From: Streptomyces albidoflavus
GTDB lineage: Bacteria > Actinomycetota > Actinomycetes > Streptomycetales > Streptomycetaceae
Assembly (NCBI RefSeq): GCF_000719955.1
Contig: NZ_JOII01000001.1
Coordinates: 186,001 to 250,000, forward strand
Length of the DNA stretch: 64,000 bases
Reading direction: 5' to 3'
Shown here: positions 61,799-64,000 of the stretch, one piece after another
Layout: each line of letters starts with the position of its first letter
Numbering within the stretch: position 1 is the first letter of the stretch
The notes under the pieces: generated by a model
Told to the model about the DNA's origin: nothing
What the model saw: the letters and a program-made list of their open reading frames with translations, nothing else
The model's database searches: none
Made by a program: the position numbers and the translations under genes

Positions 61799-64000
61799 CA
61801 GTTGATCTCCAGGTCTTCCAGCAGTCGGCCACAACGACCACAAGGGTGAGCCGGTTCACCATGCCCATCCGTATTCGATGTTGGCATGGAGTTGTTCCGC
61901 GTCCTCACGGTTCGCATGGTTCCGCCCCTGATGGCCTCGGGACCCTCAGCCGCCTGGGCCTGAATGAGACAGTGCACCTCTGCGCATCCTCCATGATGCC
62001 CTGTCCGTTCGAGCGCATCCGCCAACGGCCCTTCCACCTGCTGGCCATGCTTATTGCGGCCGTAGTACTTCGCCCCTGAAGGAGACGTGTACTCGGAGGT
62101 AAACTTCACCCCAGATTCGTTGCGAACGCTGTCGGCATAGTCGCCCAGATTGCAGTTGTGAACGAGGACCGGCGTGGCGCCCGCCAGCACATAGTACGTA
62201 TGGACCCCAGCAACCGTCAGGTTGTGAACAGTCGCGTCCAGTACCGTCGTCCGTTCGACCGCCGTGATCTGTACCCGGGTGCCGGCCGAGGTCTGTAGCC
62301 AGTTGCCCTTGTCCAGGTCGGTGGCGTCGAGCCATTCGTTCAGTTCGGGGACCCAGAACGGGTGGTTGTCGGTGGCGGTGACCGAGGCGGTGTGGTCGCC
62401 CTTCTCGCCGTCGAGATCGAGGGTGAGGCGGACCAGGTGCTTCAGGCCCTGGCCGCGGATTTCCGCGGTGACGTCCTGGGATGTGGTTTCGCCGGTTTCC
62501 GGGTCGGTGGCGAGGACCTCGTCACCGATCTCCACGTCCTCGATGGGTTTGGTGGAGCCGTCGGCCATGAGCACGAGGGTTCCGGGGACGAAACTGTTCT
62601 TGCAGCGAATCCACTGCTTGACGTTGTCGAAGAGCTTGCCGGCGAGCTCTCCGATGCGGCGCACGAGTGCTGCGGCCTTGTCCCAGTTCCTGAAGTCCAG
62701 GCCGTACTTGACGGCAAGTTTCCCGGCCAGTCCGCTGGCAAAGCTCAGCGCGATGTTGACCGCCGTGGACCCACAGGACCCCAGGGCCCCCGTGGTGAAA
62801 CAGTCCAGCGCGTCCGTGATCCCCAGTTCGTCCGCCGCGATCTGGGCCAGTTCCTTCGCCACGGCGATGGCGCGCTGCTTGGCGGCGTTGGCCCGGTCCT
62901 GGTTGACGCGCTTGGTGTACTGGGCCGGGGTCTCCTTCGGCTTCTGCACCCCGTAGTACGTGTAGTAGGTCTCCGTGGGCTTGACGGTCCAGCCGCCCTT
63001 CTCGCCCTTGTACTGGCACGAGATGCCGACGTGTATGCAGTCGTCGGGGGCCAGGCCGTCGGGGTCGGAGAAGGTGACTGGGTTGTTGAGGCCGTAGGCG
63101 TAGCCGTTGATCTGCTGGGGATCGGTGTAGTCGATGATCGGGTCCGCCGAGAGGAAGCGGCCGGTCGTCGGGTCGTACTGGCGGGCTCCCATCTGGAGGA
63201 GGCCCGTCGAGGGGTCGTTGACGGCGCCGACGAAGCCCCGTTCGTTCGGCCATGCGGAGACCTCGGCGGAGCGCTCGTCGCGGGCCTGGCCGAACGGGTC
63301 GAGGCGGCGGCGCTGGAAGTCGCCGGTGGCCGGGTTCACGGCGACCTCGGCGGTGCCGTGGTGGTCGCCCGCCACGAACATCAGGCCGTTCTTGTCGCGC
63401 GAGGCGACCACCGTGTTGTTGAAGGTGTAGTACCGGGTGCCCTCGACGGCCTTGGTCTTGGTGTCGAGCCGCAGTTCCATGCCGGGCAGGTACAGCGTGG
63501 TCTGCCCGGCCGTCTTCCGCAGAATGCGGCCGCCGGCGTCGTCGTAGGTGTAATCGGTCCGGGAGCCGTCCGCCTCCTCCGCCGTGGCCAGCTTGCTCTG
63601 GGCGTTCCAGGTCAGCTTCTGGGTGTCGCCGCCGATGACCCGGGAGGTGGTGTTGCCGGTCGCGTCGTACGTGTAGGTGTCCTGCGAGCGGACGGCGGGT
63701 TCGGTCTCCGAGGCGTCGGTCTCCGTGACGACCTTGGTGACGTGGTGCGGGCCGGCGTCGCCCTCGCCGTAGGTGTAGGTGGCGCGGGACTCGGGGTCGC
63801 CTCCCACGGCGTGCCGGGTGACCGAGGTGCGGTTGCCGGTGACGTCGTAGCCGTAGCTGTGCCAGTAGGGAGCGGTGCCTCCGGCGGTGTCGGCCGTGGG
63901 GCCGCCCTTGCACGCCGCGTCGGCCGCGCCGGTCCCGGCCTTGCCGTCGGTGAGGGCGCGGGAGGTCCATGCCTCGGTCATCCGGCGCAGGCCGTCGTAG
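61798..64000 (-). CDS. RHS-repeat polymorphic toxin with HINT domain and YwqJ-like deaminase tip (N-terminus beyond window)
   Basis: The frame is open to the right edge (YDGLRRMTEAW precedes the first internal ATG at 63981). From that Met: RHS/YD repeats to about 230, RHS core (GARQYDPTTGRFLSADPI, INGYAYGLNNPVTFSDPDG) near 260-300, and a HINT/intein-like protease near 460-610 starting at Cys in RCKNSFVPGTLVLMADGS and ending VLVHN. The C-terminal ~115 residues are a candidate YwqJ-family deaminase with zinc motifs CAE (HHGGCAEVHCLI) and PCGRC. The toxin tip has lower GC than the RHS part. The adjacent gene encodes its probable immunity protein. Confidence 0.85.
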   Translation of the reverse strand, partial: YDGLRRMTEAWTSRALTDGKAGTGAADAACKGGPTADTAGGTAPYWHSYGYDVTGNRTSVTRHAVGGDPESRATYTYGEGDAGPHHVTKVVTETDASETEPAVRSQDTYTYDATGNTTSRVIGGDTQKLTWNAQSKLATAEEADGSRTDYTYDDAGGRILRKTAGQTTLYLPGMELRLDTKTKAVEGTRYYTFNNTVVASRDKNGLMFVAGDHHGTAEVAVNPATGDFQRRRLDPFGQARDERSAEVSAWPNERGFVGAVNDPSTGLLQMGARQYDPTTGRFLSADPIIDYTDPQQINGYAYGLNNPVTFSDPDGLAPDDCIHVGISCQYKGEKGGWTVKPTETYYTYYGVQKPKETPAQYTKRVNQDRANAAKQRAIAVAKELAQIAADELGITDALDCFTTGALGSCGSTAVNIALSFASGLAGKLAVKYGLDFRNWDKAAALVRRIGELAGKLFDNVKQWIRCKNSFVPGTLVLMADGSTKPIEDVEIGDEVLATDPETGETTSQDVTAEIRGQGLKHLVRLTLDLDGEKGDHTASVTATDNHPFWVPELNEWLDATDLDKGNWLQTSAGTRVQITAVERTTVLDATVHNLTVAGVHTYYVLAGATPVLVHNCNLGDYADSVRNESGVKFTSEYTSPSGAKYYGRNKHGQQVEGPLADALERTGHHGGCAEVHCLIQAQAAEGPEAIRGGTMRTVRTRNNSMPTSNTDGHGEPAHPCGRCGRLLEDLEIN

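Noticed and set aside
62366..62374. TTGTCGGTG resembling a PafBC -35 element
   Set aside because: Lies inside the RHS toxin coding region and the bases 8 nt downstream (CGAGGC) are not TANNNT.

Overview
The window reads as chromosomal DNA of a high-GC actinomycete, almost certainly a Streptomyces. The reasons are GC above 70% through most genes, frequent GTG/TTG starts, many leaderless transcripts (a -10 box 6-7 nt before the start codon), a c-di-AMP riboswitch in front of a cell-wall hydrolase, an LAETG sortase substrate, an IcmB-type mutase subunit and a run of Ser/Thr kinases. Most genes look like core chromosome; the right end (about 59.8-64 kb) is accessory. No tRNA or rRNA gene, CRISPR array or biosynthetic cluster was seen.

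Layout: 1-7.3 kb holds a MoxR AAA ATPase / DUF5682 / (probable VWA) arm and a divergent SWIM zinc-finger / DUF5691 arm, separated by a 15-bp inverted repeat that forms two back-to-back PafBC-type DNA-damage promoters. 7.3-21 kb holds icmB, a lipase, an M23 peptidase, glutaminase, a RibD-C reductase, pcrA (also with a PafBC-type promoter), two NlpC/P60 hydrolases (one behind a c-di-AMP riboswitch), a DIP1984 gene followed by a tRNA-like RNA candidate, and a deletion scar joining remnants of an Lrp regulator and an amino-acid permease. 21-31 kb holds a PI-PLC-like protein, small enzymes, a MarR-GNAT fusion with a palindrome over its own start codon, and lipoproteins. 31-42 kb holds a BCCT transporter, a PspC-type sensor kinase with its response regulator, a PspC membrane protein, an XRE/NUDIX operon with direct repeats upstream, DoxX and an SDR. 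42-50 kb holds guaA, a chorismate mutase with a probable Phe/Tyr attenuator, a sortase-anchored protein, a GMC oxidoreductase and a succinate-semialdehyde dehydrogenase.

50-59 kb carries a DUF4157-glycosyltransferase that looks like an effector of an extracellular contractile injection system, a short companion ORF, and three co-directional Ser/Thr kinase-like receptors, the middle one a pseudokinase. The right edge contains two decayed tyrosine integrases and then the C-terminal part of an RHS-HINT polymorphic toxin with a YwqJ-like deaminase tip, coupled by a one-base overlap to a SUKH-like immunity gene. The most novel signals are the damage-promoter-driven MoxR/SWIM module, the DIP1984/tRNA-like RNA pair, the DUF4157-glycosyltransferase and the pseudokinase between two kinases. 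All functional statements come from reading motifs by eye; no database search was run.
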